Origin: Clostridia bacterium
GTDB lineage: Bacteria; Bacillota; Peptococcia; DRI-13; DTU073
Assembly (NCBI GenBank): GCA_028684195.1
Contig: JAQUGH010000004.1
Span: forward strand, 1-40,441
Reading direction: 5' to 3'
DNA: 40,441 nt
This document shows, one piece after another, positions 14,801-23,461 of the stretch; the first letter of the stretch is position 1, and every line of letters begins with the position of its first letter. A program made the position numbers and the translations under genes. The notes beneath the pieces are model-generated. The model searched no databases and was not told the DNA's origin. It saw only the letters and a list, made by a program, of their open reading frames with translations.

Positions 14801-15940
14801 ATGAATATTTTAAAGAAAAAATTTCTCCTTATTTATTATCGAAGTCTTTCTACATTGTATAATATTAGGGGGGAGTACGAAAAAGCTATCAGATGTCTTA
14901 ATAAAGTTATAGAAAATAAAGAGGATGGTGGAGAGGATTGGTGTAAATTAGGATGCTTATTAGGGGCTAAAGGGAATTGGTTGGAAGCAAAGGAGGCGTT
15001 TTTAAAGGCAGTTAGTTATAATGACCAAAACTATCAATATTTATATTGGCTAGGTAAATCCGAAGAATCAGTTGGTAATTGTGAAAAAGCTGCAGAATTG
15101 TACGATGAAGCTTTAAATTGTAATACCAATTATGTGGAGGCTTTATTAGCAAAAGGATATTTTTTGATGAAGAAAGGTCAATATGAGGATGCACTAGTGT
15201 TGTTTGCTAATTGTATAAATATAGACCCATTTAATTCAGAAATATATAACAGTATGGGTTTGTGTCAAATGAATTTAAATAATCATGAAATTGCTGAAAA
15301 ATATTTCAAAAAAGCTATTGAGTTAAAACCGGATGATTTTGTTATTAGGAATAATTATGGGGTTATGTTATTAAAAAAAGGTTGTTATGAAAAAGCAATT
15401 GAGCAGTTAAATAAAATTAAAGAGAAAGAAAAATCTGCTGATATATTTTCTTCTCTCGCTTATTGTTATGGTAATATAGGAAAATATGAGCTAAGTATAG
15501 AAGGTTATATAAAGGCGATACAATTAGACCCTCATAATAAAGAAAATTTAACCAATTTGGCTTGTATATATGCAAAAAATGGTGAAAGCAAAAAGTCATT
15601 GACCATTTTCAAAAAATTGATAGGCGTAAATCCTTATGATACTAATTTATTAAATAACATTGCATGGGTTTATGAAAATTTAAATAATTACAAAGAGGCT
15701 GAGGAAAATTATTATCGTGGACTTGCGTTGACTCCTAACAATCCATATTTAATATATAATCTAATATGTTGTTTAAATAAACAAAATGTGTATTTGGAGG
15801 CAATAGGTTTTATTAATAAATTGAAGGATTTGCCTGAGTGGAGCAGTACAGCTTGGTCATCCTTGGCTCAAATTTATGAAAAATTAGGCGCAAATAATTT
15901 AGCAGTGGATTGCTATAATAGGGCATTTGGTTTAGAATAA
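14801..15940 (+). CDS. Tetratricopeptide-repeat protein
   Basis: 379 residues made almost entirely of 34-residue TPR units, about nine or ten, with repeated W-x2-L-G and A-x2-Y/F-x2-A/S-I-x-L-x-P patterns (for example AEKYFKKAIELKPDD and SIEGYIKAIQLDPHN). There is no signal peptide, so it is probably cytosolic. TPR arrays bind other proteins; the partner is unknown. ATG 14801 follows TGGAGGG (14787-14793); ATG 14786 overlaps that site. It stands alone between divergent TIGR04086 and folE. Confidence 0.85.
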   Translation: MNILKKKFLLIYYRSLSTLYNIRGEYEKAIRCLNKVIENKEDGGEDWCKLGCLLGAKGNWLEAKEAFLKAVSYNDQNYQYLYWLGKSEESVGNCEKAAELYDEALNCNTNYVEALLAKGYFLMKKGQYEDALVLFANCINIDPFNSEIYNSMGLCQMNLNNHEIAEKYFKKAIELKPDDFVIRNNYGVMLLKKGCYEKAIEQLNKIKEKEKSADIFSSLAYCYGNIGKYELSIEGYIKAIQLDPHNKENLTNLACIYAKNGESKKSLTIFKKLIGVNPYDTNLLNNIAWVYENLNNYKEAEENYYRGLALTPNNPYLIYNLICCLNKQNVYLEAIGFINKLKDLPEWSSTAWSSLAQIYEKLGANNLAVDCYNRAFGLE

Positions 15941-16046
15941 AGCGTAAGTAGTAATTATTTGGAGTTTTTTAATACATTTAATTTTTAGTTGAAGCATTAA
16001 AGGGATTTAGTGAAATTCATATTTTATTTTAAGAAAGAGTGATGAA

Positions 16047-16607
16047 ATGAATCAAGAAAAAATTCAGGAAGCTATAGGAATGCTATTGGAAGCTATTGGA
16101 GAGGATCCTCAAAGAGAAGGTTTAAGAGATACACCTTTGAGGGTAGCTAAAATGTGTAATGAAATATTTGCAGGAATTGGAAAAGAACCTGATAATGAAT
16201 TATTTGTATGTTTTAATGAGGAACATGAGGAAATGGTATTAGTGAAGGATATTCCTTTGTATTCATTTTGTGAGCATCATCTATTACCGTTTTATGGGAA
16301 AGCACATGTTGCTTATATTCCTCGTAAAGGTAAATTAACAGGATTATCAAAATTAGCAAGGGTGGTTGAAATGTTTGCTAGAAGACCACAGCTTCAAGAG
16401 AGATTAACTTCTCAAATAGCAGATTCAATTATGAAGGCTTTAAATCCATTGGGAGTTATTGTAGTAATTGAAGCCGAACATATGTGTATGACCATTCGTG
16501 GCGTTAATAAGCCTGGAAGCAAAACGATAACATCAGCTGTACGTGGCAGCTTCCGTTCCAATGAAGCAACAAGAGCAGAGGCACTTGCTTTAATTAGAGA
16601 AAGATAG
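16047..16607 (+). CDS. folE: GTP cyclohydrolase I
   Basis: 186 residues, the usual FolE length. The zinc ligands C75 and H78 ([10 protein letters not shown]) and C147 ([10 protein letters not shown]) are present, with [18 protein letters not shown] near the N-terminus and [27 protein letters not shown] in the centre. It converts GTP to dihydroneopterin triphosphate, the first step of folate (and queuosine-type) synthesis. No other folate genes are adjacent; surE follows after about 40 bp. Confidence 0.96.
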   Translation: MNQEKIQEAIGMLLEAIGEDPQREGLRDTPLRVAKMCNEIFAGIGKEPDNELFVCFNEEHEEMVLVKDIPLYSFCEHHLLPFYGKAHVAYIPRKGKLTGLSKLARVVEMFARRPQLQERLTSQIADSIMKALNPLGVIVVIEAEHMCMTIRGVNKPGSKTITSAVRGSFRSNEATRAEALALIRER

Positions 16608-16651
16608 GTAATTGTTTTGTGAAATGAATGTAATTGTAAAAAGAAGTGGGT

Positions 16652-17434
16652 GTGAGGGTGGAAATACTTGTTACTAATGATGATGGTATTTGGGCAACTG
16701 GTATTCAGACTTTAGCTAGTAGCTTGAAAGAGCTGGGTGAGGTTTCAATTGTTGCTCCTTTAGAAGAAAAAAGTGCAATTGGTCATGGGATAACTATTAG
16801 AGAATCTATTAGGGTTCAGGAACATAAGCTAAAAGGTTTAAAAAGTGCTTGGGCAGTAGATGGTACACCAGCAGACTGTGTGAAATTAGGAGTTAAAGAG
16901 CTTGTTGGCAATGATTGTGGTCTTGTAATTTCAGGAATAAATCATGGGCCAAATCTTGGTACTGATGTACTTTATTCAGGTACAGTTTCTGCAGCAATAG
17001 AGGGTGTTATCATGGGGCTACCTTCTATCGCAGTATCTTTGAATTCGTGGGATTATGACGATTATAGTGTGGCAGCAGATGTTACCTTAAATCTTGTTAG
17101 ATATATACTAGAGAACAAAATGATGTTACCTGGTAGAACATTGCTGAATGTTAATATTCCACCAGTAAAAAAGGAAGAAATTTTGGGCTTTAGGATAACA
17201 AAATTAGGCGTGAGGGAATATGATAATCAATATGAAAAACGACTTGATCCAAAGGGAGATACTTATTATTGGCCTGCCGGAAAGATTATCCCATCAAAAG
17301 AAATTAATCCTGATATTGATATTATAGCTGTTGAACAAAATTATATCTCAATAACTCCTATCCACTTTGATTTAACTAATTATCAGATAATCAAAGAAGT
17401 AAATAAATGGGACTTGGATAAGCTACGAATTTGA
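16652..17434 (+). CDS. surE: 5'/3'-nucleotidase SurE
   Basis: About 260 residues. VTNDDG with the metal-binding DD pair at residues 10-11, VAPLEEKSAIGHGIT, and SGINHGPNLGTDVLYSGTVSAAIEG are the SurE signatures. SurE is a divalent-metal phosphatase of nucleoside monophosphates. Three in-frame GTG codons (16646, 16652, 16658) compete; I take 16652 (M-R-V-E-I-L-V-T-N-D-D) after AAGAAGTGGG, but the choice is not firm. A terminator follows directly. Confidence 0.94.
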   Translation: MRVEILVTNDDGIWATGIQTLASSLKELGEVSIVAPLEEKSAIGHGITIRESIRVQEHKLKGLKSAWAVDGTPADCVKLGVKELVGNDCGLVISGINHGPNLGTDVLYSGTVSAAIEGVIMGLPSIAVSLNSWDYDDYSVAADVTLNLVRYILENKMMLPGRTLLNVNIPPVKKEEILGFRITKLGVREYDNQYEKRLDPKGDTYYWPAGKIIPSKEINPDIDIIAVEQNYISITPIHFDLTNYQIIKEVNKWDLDKLRI

Positions 17435-17461
17435 AAGTTTGACGTAGGTCAAACTTTTTTT
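17434..17461 (+). terminator. Rho-independent terminator after surE
   Basis: A perfect 10-bp stem (17434-17443 with 17448-17457), 4-nt loop and T-run to 17461. The hairpin begins at the surE stop codon. Confidence 0.9.
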
Positions 17462-17470
17462 ATCCAATTC

Positions 17471-17501
17471 TAAGACGACTGCTTCTACAAGTGGGCGTTG
17501 A
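17471..17501. repeat. Dispersed palindrome, copy B
   Basis: Shares AAGACG-N6-CTTCTA-N-AAGT-N-GGCGT with copy A at 14191-14234 and again forms a hairpin, though with more mismatches. Its right half overlaps the last codons and stop of the minus-strand flippase gene (17485 onward), so it supplies that protein's C-terminal residues. Confidence 0.6.
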
Positions 17502-19014
17502 CTTTATTAAAAAGTCGTTTGGTTATTAGGCGGATATATTTATCTCCAGTAATATAAAGAGTCAAGAAAAAAATTGAAATGCTGAAGAAACAAAATAATA
17601 TTAATAAAATTATACTTTGAGATACAAAATATTCTAAACGGGTTAGTACATAAATAAAGAAAATACTAGTGGCGATGATTCTTATAAAGAATCCTTTTTC
17701 AAAAAACATAGCTGTTTTGAATTTAATTATTATTAGATTCAAAACAGCTATAATTGAATAATTAGCGACATAACTTAATGCGATAAATGTTGAACCAAAT
17801 AAGGGATGTGAACCCAAAAAATATATTCCGGATAGCTTTATAATGTTACCTGTTAAAGTAGTAAGAAAGATAATTTTTACACAGCCAAGACCTTGAAGTA
17901 TTCCGGATGTTGTCTGAAGAAGATAAAGGAATACACTGCCTAAGGATAATGTTCTTAACAAACTACCGGCTTGAGATGAATTAAAGAGGGCTTTTGTAAT
18001 TATAGGACCCCAAAAATAGAGAATAAGTGCACAAGGAATGCCGACGATGAGAGTTATACCAATTGCTTCGGATGTTCGGTGGCAAAGTAATTTTTTTTGA
18101 TTTTTGCCTTGAGCTTCTGAGATAGCAGGGACAAGGGTTGTAGCTAGGGAAAATGTGAGTGTGGAGGGAATAGTAAGAAGAGTTAAGGCAATGCCTGTAA
18201 GTTCTCCGTAAAAAGATGCTGCCATGGAAAGTGAATGTCCGGAGGCTATTAATTGTTGCGGAATGAGACAAGATTCAATTGCGGCAACGGTAGTAAATAT
18301 AAGTCGAGTTATAGTGATGGGAATTCCAAAAGAAAAAAGACGTTTAGCTATTTTAAAAGAAGGAAGAGTGAATGGTTTTAATGAAAAGAATTTTTTATAA
18401 TGGTGGACAAGATAGATCATTCCTCCTAATTCGCTTGTAAGTACGGCAATGGAAAGACCAACTGCTGACCATATTAAACCGTAAGGACTAAGGAAATATA
18501 CGAGAATAAGACCACAGAAAACACGAATACATTGTTCAATAAGCTGGGCGTATGCTGTTGGTTTCATGTCTTGTAAGCCCTGGAAAAATCCTTTTATGGC
18601 TGAAGATATACCTACAAGTAGTAATGCAGGCAATAAAAACATAAAGGCGGGTAACACTCTTTGATCAGGATAGAATGAAGTGATAAGGTAAGGAGCAATT
18701 AAGATAAAAAATGTAGAAACTATGATAGATAAAAAAAGAAGTATTGATATTGCAGTTTTTAAAATCTGTTCAGCGTCGTAGTGATTGCCTTTGGCTGTTT
18801 CTTCTGCTACAAACTTGGAGACAGCAAGAGGAATTCCAGCAGTTGTTATAACTAAAGCTGTGATATAAAGTGGAAAGATCATATTATAAATCCCGATGCC
18901 TTCAGTAGTTATGGTTCTAATTACTAAGATTTGATAAATAAATCCTAGGGTTTTTACTAATACGTTGGCTGTTACGAGAATAAAAGCTCCTTTAAGAAAA
19001 GATTGTTTGGACAT
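17485..19014 (-). CDS. SpoVB/MurJ-type lipid or polysaccharide flippase
   Basis: About 509 residues with some fourteen membrane segments. The N-terminus SKQSFLKGAFILVTANVLVKTLGFIYQI and the EGIGIYNMIFPLYI and AGIPLAVSKFVAE motifs match the SpoVB branch of the MOP (MATE/Wzx/MurJ) superfamily. Such proteins flip lipid-linked sugars; SpoVB itself is needed for spore cortex in Bacillus, and relatives serve in vegetative wall or capsule synthesis. ATG 19014 is used because GGAGGGG lies just upstream; the earlier ATG 19029 overlaps that site. The last codons lie in a dispersed palindrome, so the natural C-terminus may have been replaced. Confidence 0.85.
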   Translation of the reverse strand: MSKQSFLKGAFILVTANVLVKTLGFIYQILVIRTITTEGIGIYNMIFPLYITALVITTAGIPLAVSKFVAEETAKGNHYDAEQILKTAISILLFLSIIVSTFFILIAPYLITSFYPDQRVLPAFMFLLPALLLVGISSAIKGFFQGLQDMKPTAYAQLIEQCIRVFCGLILVYFLSPYGLIWSAVGLSIAVLTSELGGMIYLVHHYKKFFSLKPFTLPSFKIAKRLFSFGIPITITRLIFTTVAAIESCLIPQQLIASGHSLSMAASFYGELTGIALTLLTIPSTLTFSLATTLVPAISEAQGKNQKKLLCHRTSEAIGITLIVGIPCALILYFWGPIITKALFNSSQAGSLLRTLSLGSVFLYLLQTTSGILQGLGCVKIIFLTTLTGNIIKLSGIYFLGSHPLFGSTFIALSYVANYSIIAVLNLIIIKFKTAMFFEKGFFIRIIATSIFFIYVLTRLEYFVSQSIILLILFCFFSISIFFLTLYITGDKYIRLITKRLFNKVNAHL

Positions 19015-19144
19015 TTTAGCCCCTCCCATGGATGTGTATAAAAATAATTATGAGAGAGAACAGAAAAATATCATTACTATTTCTTTTTAGAGTATATTAG
19101 AAATAAAATTAGTTAAATTATTTTACATAATAAAGAAGGATTTT

Positions 19145-19168
19145 AAGAATATTTGAGTAAATATTCTT
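19145..19168. promoter_or_regulatory. Perfect 10-bp inverted repeat in a divergent intergenic region
   Basis: AAGAATATTT and AAATATTCTT flank the tetramer GAGT. It lies in the 318-bp gap between the flippase gene (-) and the EF-G-like gene (+), where promoters for both must sit. An operator is plausible. No clear -35/-10 pair stands out in this gap, and I see no other structure there. Confidence 0.4.
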
Positions 19169-19332
19169 GTATAAGTGTAATTAGTTAAAATTGATTAAGG
19201 GAGCATTTTAAAGTTACTTGCTGATGTATGGTTGTGTGCTTATATCATTAATTAAGGTTATGTTTGATTATTTTCAATGTAGCAATAATTATGATGTAAG
19301 TAAAATAAAATCTTCCAAAGGAGGAAACTATA

Positions 19333-21372
19333 TTGAGGGTATATACAAGTAATAAAATTAGAAATGTGGGTATTTTAGCACACGGAGGTTCAGGGAAAAC
19401 GTCTCTTGTTGAAGCAATGCTATTTAATGCAGGTCACACTACGCGTTTAGGAAGAGTTGATGATGGGACAACATTAACAGATTATCTTCCTGAAGAAATT
19501 AAGAGAAAAGTTACAGTTAGTGCTACTCTTGCTCCGGTAGAATGGAAGGAACATAAAGTAAATATATTAGATACTCCCGGTTATGCTGATTTTATAGGTG
19601 AAGTCAAAAGTGCGAGGAGAGCTATTGAGAGTGTTATTCTTGTTGTAGATTGTGTAGCTGGGGTTGAGGTTCAGACAGAGGTTCAATGGGAAGCTACAAA
19701 GAATGAGGGAAAGGCATGTTTTATTTTTGTTAACAAATTGGAAAAAGAAAATGCTAATTATTATAGTGTGTTAGACAAATTAAAAGAAAAACTTGGAAAT
19801 AATATTGTTCCTGTGATGTTACCAATTGGTACGGAAGATAATTTTACAGGTGTAGTGGATTTAATAAAACTAAAAGTGTGTAATTTTGAAGGTAATAAAT
19901 ATAATGAATTGTCGGTGCCAGATGATCTAAAAGAAGAAGTGAATAAATATAGGGAAGCATTAGTGGAGGCTGCGGCCGAAGGTGACGATGTACTTTTGAT
20001 GAAATATTTAGAAGGGGAGTCTCTCACTGATGAAGAAGTTTTTAACGGCTTAAAAAAAGGTGTGAAGAATGCAAAGATTGTTCCGGTTTTTTGTGGGTCT
20101 GCACTTGAGAATATAGGTGTTCAACCTCTTATGAATGCAATCATTGAGATGTTACCTTCTCCTGTTGATAACATTGAAGATAAGGATATTAGCAAAGAAA
20201 CGTTGAGTGCTGTTGTATTTAAAACATTAGCAGATCCTTTTGTAGGCAAATTAAACTTTGTGAAGGTTATTAGGGGAGTGTTAAAGAGTGATTCGACTGT
20301 TTATAATGTAAATAAACAAAGAGATGAACGCTATAGCTCTCTTCTTGTTATGCGTGGAAAGAATCAAGAAACTGTTAGTGAGGCACAGACAGGTGATATT
20401 GTAGCTATTGCTAAGTTGGCTAGCACTAGCACAGGTGATACGTTGGGAGTGAGGGACAAAACAGAAGAATTGGAAGGTATTAATTTTCCGAATCCAACTT
20501 TTCCGGTTGTTGTTGAGACTAAATCACGTAATGACGAAGATAAAGTAGGTACTGCACTTGTAAGATTAACAGAAGAAGATCCTACTCTTAAAGTAGAGAA
20601 GAATACGGAAACAAAAGAGACTATTCTCGTGGGTATGGGCGAAACTCATTTGGATATTATTATTGAAAGGATGAAAAAGAAGTTTGGTGTAGAAGTTAAT
20701 ACACGAACTCCCCGTGTACCATATAGAGAAACAATTAGGGGGAAAGCGGAGTGTGAGTATAAACACAAAAAACAATCTGGCGGTCATGGACAATATGGGC
20801 ATGTTAAGCTTCGCTTTGAACCGCTTCCTGATAAAGATTTTGAGTTTGATGAGAAAATTTTCGGCGGATCTGTACCAAAGAATTACCATCCTGCTGTTGA
20901 AAAAGGTATTCGTGAGGCTATGGCTGAAGGTACTTTAGCAGGTTATCCTGTGACAAATATTAAGGTAACTCTTTATGATGGTTCTTATCATGATGTTGAT
21001 TCTTCAGAAATGTCTTTTAAGATAGCAGCTAAAATGTGTTTTAAAAAAGGTGTAGAGAAAGCTAAACCTGTATTAATGGAGCCGATGATGAATGTGAAGG
21101 TGCAAGTACCTGAACAGTATATGGGTGATATTATTAGTGATTTAAATGGGAAGAGAGGTCGTATATTAGGAATGGAACCTCAAGGGGAATGTCAGGTTGT
21201 AAAAGCACAGGTGCCTCTTTCTGAGATGTACAGATATGCAATTGATTTAAAGTCTATTACTCAAGGGCGAGGGAGCTTTAGTATGGAATTTGCTCAATAT
21301 GAGGATGTACCTGCACAAACTGCAAAGGAAATTATTGAAAATGTGGAAAAACAAAAGGAACAGGAAAAATAA
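19333..21372 (+). CDS. EF-G-like GTPase (EF-G-2/FusA-like paralogue)
   Basis: 679 residues with the five-domain EF-G layout. G1 is AHGGSGKTS (16-24) instead of GHIDAGKTT; G3 is DTPGY (80-84), so the position of the catalytic histidine of EF-G and EF-Tu is tyrosine; G4 is NKLE (134-137) where NKxD is normal. Domain IV (YKHKKQSGGHGQYGHVKLR) and the C-terminal EPMMNVKVQVPEQYMGDIISDLNGKRGRILGM are well kept. These features mark the EF-G-2-type paralogues rather than the main fusA. TTG 19333 follows a perfect AAAGGAGG (19317-19324). It is a single gene with its own terminator. A ribosome-associated role is likely, but canonical translocation is doubtful. Confidence 0.88.
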   Translation: MRVYTSNKIRNVGILAHGGSGKTSLVEAMLFNAGHTTRLGRVDDGTTLTDYLPEEIKRKVTVSATLAPVEWKEHKVNILDTPGYADFIGEVKSARRAIESVILVVDCVAGVEVQTEVQWEATKNEGKACFIFVNKLEKENANYYSVLDKLKEKLGNNIVPVMLPIGTEDNFTGVVDLIKLKVCNFEGNKYNELSVPDDLKEEVNKYREALVEAAAEGDDVLLMKYLEGESLTDEEVFNGLKKGVKNAKIVPVFCGSALENIGVQPLMNAIIEMLPSPVDNIEDKDISKETLSAVVFKTLADPFVGKLNFVKVIRGVLKSDSTVYNVNKQRDERYSSLLVMRGKNQETVSEAQTGDIVAIAKLASTSTGDTLGVRDKTEELEGINFPNPTFPVVVETKSRNDEDKVGTALVRLTEEDPTLKVEKNTETKETILVGMGETHLDIIIERMKKKFGVEVNTRTPRVPYRETIRGKAECEYKHKKQSGGHGQYGHVKLRFEPLPDKDFEFDEKIFGGSVPKNYHPAVEKGIREAMAEGTLAGYPVTNIKVTLYDGSYHDVDSSEMSFKIAAKMCFKKGVEKAKPVLMEPMMNVKVQVPEQYMGDIISDLNGKRGRILGMEPQGECQVVKAQVPLSEMYRYAIDLKSITQGRGSFSMEFAQYEDVPAQTAKEIIENVEKQKEQEK

Positions 21373-21395
21373 TATTAATGTTTGAGACGTGAAAC

Positions 21396-21426
21396 AAAAA
21401 AGAGAGTGAGGTTCACTCCCTTTTTT
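21396..21426 (+). terminator. Rho-independent terminator of the EF-G-like gene
   Basis: Stem 21396-21409 with 21413-21426, one mismatch, ending in six T residues. Confidence 0.88.
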
Positions 21427-21433
21427 GTGGTAT

Positions 21434-21462
21434 AAAAAAATCCCGCAAAATTTTGCGGGATT
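21434..21462 (-). terminator. Terminator of tRNA-Trp
   Basis: A perfect self-complementary stretch (21439-21450 with 21451-21462, AATCCCGCAAAA arm). On the minus strand it is followed by seven U, placing it 12 bp past the tRNA 3' end. Confidence 0.88.
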
Positions 21463-21474
21463 AAATTTCATATA

Positions 21475-21550
21475 TGGCAGGGGCAGAAGGACTTGAACCC
21501 TCAACCAACGGATTTGGAGTCCGCTACTCTACCAATTGAGCCATGCCCCT
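21475..21550 (-). tRNA. tRNA-Trp (anticodon CCA)
   Basis: A 76-nt cloverleaf on the minus strand: acceptor AGGGGCA/TGCCCCT, D-arm GCTCAATTGGTAGAGT, anticodon stem GCGGA/TCCGT with loop CTCCAAA, T-arm GGTTCAAGTCC, encoded CCA. Confidence 0.96.
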
Positions 21551-21566
21551 ATGACCAACAATAGAT

Positions 21567-21595
21567 ATTATAGGTGAAAAAAGTTGCCATGTCAA
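21567..21595 (-). promoter_or_regulatory. Consensus promoter of tRNA-Trp
   Basis: On the minus strand TTGACA (21595-21590), 17-bp spacer, TATAAT (21572-21567): a perfect sigma-A consensus, as expected for a strongly expressed tRNA. Confidence 0.92.
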
Positions 21596-21690
21596 CTAGA
21601 TATAGCGTAAATTTAATTTGCGTGGTAGAATGTTTAGAAGAAAGTATGAAAAAATTAGTGTATGAAAAGGAGCTTTAGTAGGAGATGTTT

Positions 21691-21990
21691 ATGTATATTG
21701 TTGGTGTGGTAGCCTTAATTATAACAATACGTTTGTGGAAATGGTATGATCATATTCTTGGAAATTTCTCTATTAGATTTAGAGTCTTGGATATATTAAC
21801 TTGGGGAATATTTCTTTGGTATTTTATAGTGCAGTATAGGAAAAGTCTCAATGCGTATCCACAGGTATACCTATTACAAAATGAGATGAGTATGTATTTT
21901 AATATTCATACATGGTTTGGCTTGACAATCATAGGCTTTATTGTAATAGGATTTGTTCGATTATTCATAAAAAGAAATATTTTTGATTAG
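21691..21990 (+). CDS. Small membrane protein, unknown
   Basis: 99 residues with three hydrophobic segments (about 1-15, 30-47 and 73-93) separated by basic loops. No family recognised. ATG 21691 follows TAGGAG (21679-21684) with a 6-nt gap; ATG 21685 would touch that site. It lies alone between tRNA-Trp and a decayed gene. Confidence 0.55.
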   Translation: MYIVGVVALIITIRLWKWYDHILGNFSIRFRVLDILTWGIFLWYFIVQYRKSLNAYPQVYLLQNEMSMYFNIHTWFGLTIIGFIVIGFVRLFIKRNIFD

Positions 21991-22041
21991 AATACATTAT
22001 AGAAAATACTATAGATAAATTTTTCTATAAAAAATTATTGT

Positions 22042-22070
22042 TTGACGTATAATATAGAAAACTTTATAAT
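22042..22070 (+). promoter_or_regulatory. Near-consensus promoter before a pseudogene and dprA
   Basis: TTGACG (22042-22047), 17-bp spacer, TATAAT (22065-22070). It lies 23 bp before a decayed gene. No terminator lies between it and dprA, so it may now drive the dprA-codY run. Confidence 0.75.
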
Positions 22071-22092
22071 TAAAAAATAAGGCTATTATGTA

Positions 22093-22217
22093 ATGCTAAA
22101 TATTATTTTTTACGGTCATGCTGTTTTATTTTGGAAGATGATACAGAGAAGATTATTATCGATCCCTTTCCTGTGATCTCTCAAGACTCTGATAAGTTTA
22201 TTGAAAAATCAGGATAA
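22093..22217 (+). pseudogene. Remnant of a UPF0173/YtkL-type metal-dependent hydrolase
   Basis: The ATG frame starts MLNIIFYGHA, then the sense shifts to another frame reading CFILEDDTEKIIIDPF. Together they match the start of UPF0173 metallo-beta-lactamase-fold proteins (GHACF...IDPF). One base is missing at the join (GCTGTTTT where GCTTGTTTT would be expected). The next residues, FPVISQDSDKFIEKSG, match the C-terminal NTFPVI-QDP motif of the same family, so the roughly 170 residues in between, including the HxHxDH metal site, have been lost by an internal deletion at a shared F. The promoter remains. The DNA between 22218 and 22330 has no recognisable gene. Confidence 0.75.
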
Positions 22218-22342
22218 TGGGATATAATAGGTAGAGTACTAAATGGTGGGTAAAAAATAGAGCTTAATTGATAACATAATTTGGAACAGAAGAAGGATTT
22301 TGCCTCTATACCTCGAAAACGTATTTGGGAAGGAGGCATATG

Positions 22343-23431
22343 ATGCGTGAAGATGAAAAATATATTTTGGCTCTTCATAAAATATTAGGTTTAAATTTAA
22401 ATAAATATTTTATGAAATTATATCAGTATTACGAATGCTTTGAACAAGTTTGGAAATGCAAAAAAATAGCTTCTGAAATAGGAATGTCGATTAGTCATAG
22501 AGAACGTTTTGAAGTATGCAGAAAAACAGTTGAACCACTGAGGATAGAAGAGGATTATTGTAGGAAAGGGATTGGTTACATAACTAGATTAAATCAATCC
22601 TATCCAAAATTAATGTTGCAAATATCTAATATTCCATGTATTCTTTATTACTGTGGTGATGTTTCACTTATAGATAAACAAGCTTTGGCTATTGTAGGTT
22701 CACGTAGGGCTACGTCATATGGGCTGAGACAGGCAAGGTTAATGGCGGGTGAATTGAGTAAGAATGGGTTAGTGATTGTCAGTGGCATGGCTCGTGGTAT
22801 AGATTCAGCGGCTCATCAAGGTGCTTTGGAGGAGGATGGGGAGACGATTGCGGTGTTAGGTTCAGGTGTTGATATTCCGTATCCCCGGGAAAACAGAAGC
22901 TTGTATACCGAAATATCTAAAAGGGGTCTTGTTCTAAGTGAATATCCACCAGGGACGGAACCATTAAGTTATAACTTCCCAATTAGAAATAGAATAATTA
23001 GCGGATTAAGCTTGGGTGTATTTATTGTGGAAGCTCAAGCCAAAAGCGGTTCATTGATAACTTGCGATTGTGCTCTTGAACAGGGGAAAGAAGTTTTTGC
23101 GTTACCGGGACCTGTAGTTAGTCCTAATAGTGTTGGACCTTTACGTTTGATTCAGCAGGGAGCGAAACTGATTATCTACCCTCAAGAAATTTTAGAACAA
23201 CTTGGGTACGAATATAGTAGATGTGTATATGATAAACAAAAGGATAAACGTAAAGAGGTTAAGGAAAGTGAAAAACAAATATATAATAATATATCCTGGG
23301 AACCTGTAAATATAAATGAATTGCTTGATAAAAATCCAGATGATCAGGGAAAAGTAATTAGGATTCTTCTTGAACTTGAAATCAAAGGTTTAATTAGACA
23401 ATTACCGGGTAAATATTATGTTAGAGTATGA
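22343..23431 (+). CDS. dprA: DNA-processing protein DprA
   Basis: About 362 residues. The Rossmann-like core has VGSRRATSYG, VSGMARGIDSAAH, VLGSGVDIPYPREN, SEYPPGTEP and FPIRNRIISGLS, the standard DprA/Smf signatures. A C-terminal winged helix (INELLDKNPDDQGKVIRILLELEIKGLI) follows. DprA loads RecA onto incoming single-stranded DNA during transformation. ATG 22343 sits 6 nt after AAGGAGG (22330-22336); ATG 22340 is also possible. It heads the dprA-topA-trmFO-xerC-hslVU-codY block, the same order as in Bacillus. Confidence 0.94.
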   Translation: MREDEKYILALHKILGLNLNKYFMKLYQYYECFEQVWKCKKIASEIGMSISHRERFEVCRKTVEPLRIEEDYCRKGIGYITRLNQSYPKLMLQISNIPCILYYCGDVSLIDKQALAIVGSRRATSYGLRQARLMAGELSKNGLVIVSGMARGIDSAAHQGALEEDGETIAVLGSGVDIPYPRENRSLYTEISKRGLVLSEYPPGTEPLSYNFPIRNRIISGLSLGVFIVEAQAKSGSLITCDCALEQGKEVFALPGPVVSPNSVGPLRLIQQGAKLIIYPQEILEQLGYEYSRCVYDKQKDKRKEVKESEKQIYNNISWEPVNINELLDKNPDDQGKVIRILLELEIKGLIRQLPGKYYVRV

Positions 23432-23461
23432 GGTAATATAAGTATTTGAGGTGATAGAAAA

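Noticed and set aside
21998-22029. Terminator after the small membrane protein
   Set aside because: A 9-bp stem exists but is almost all A/T and has no clean T-run beyond it.
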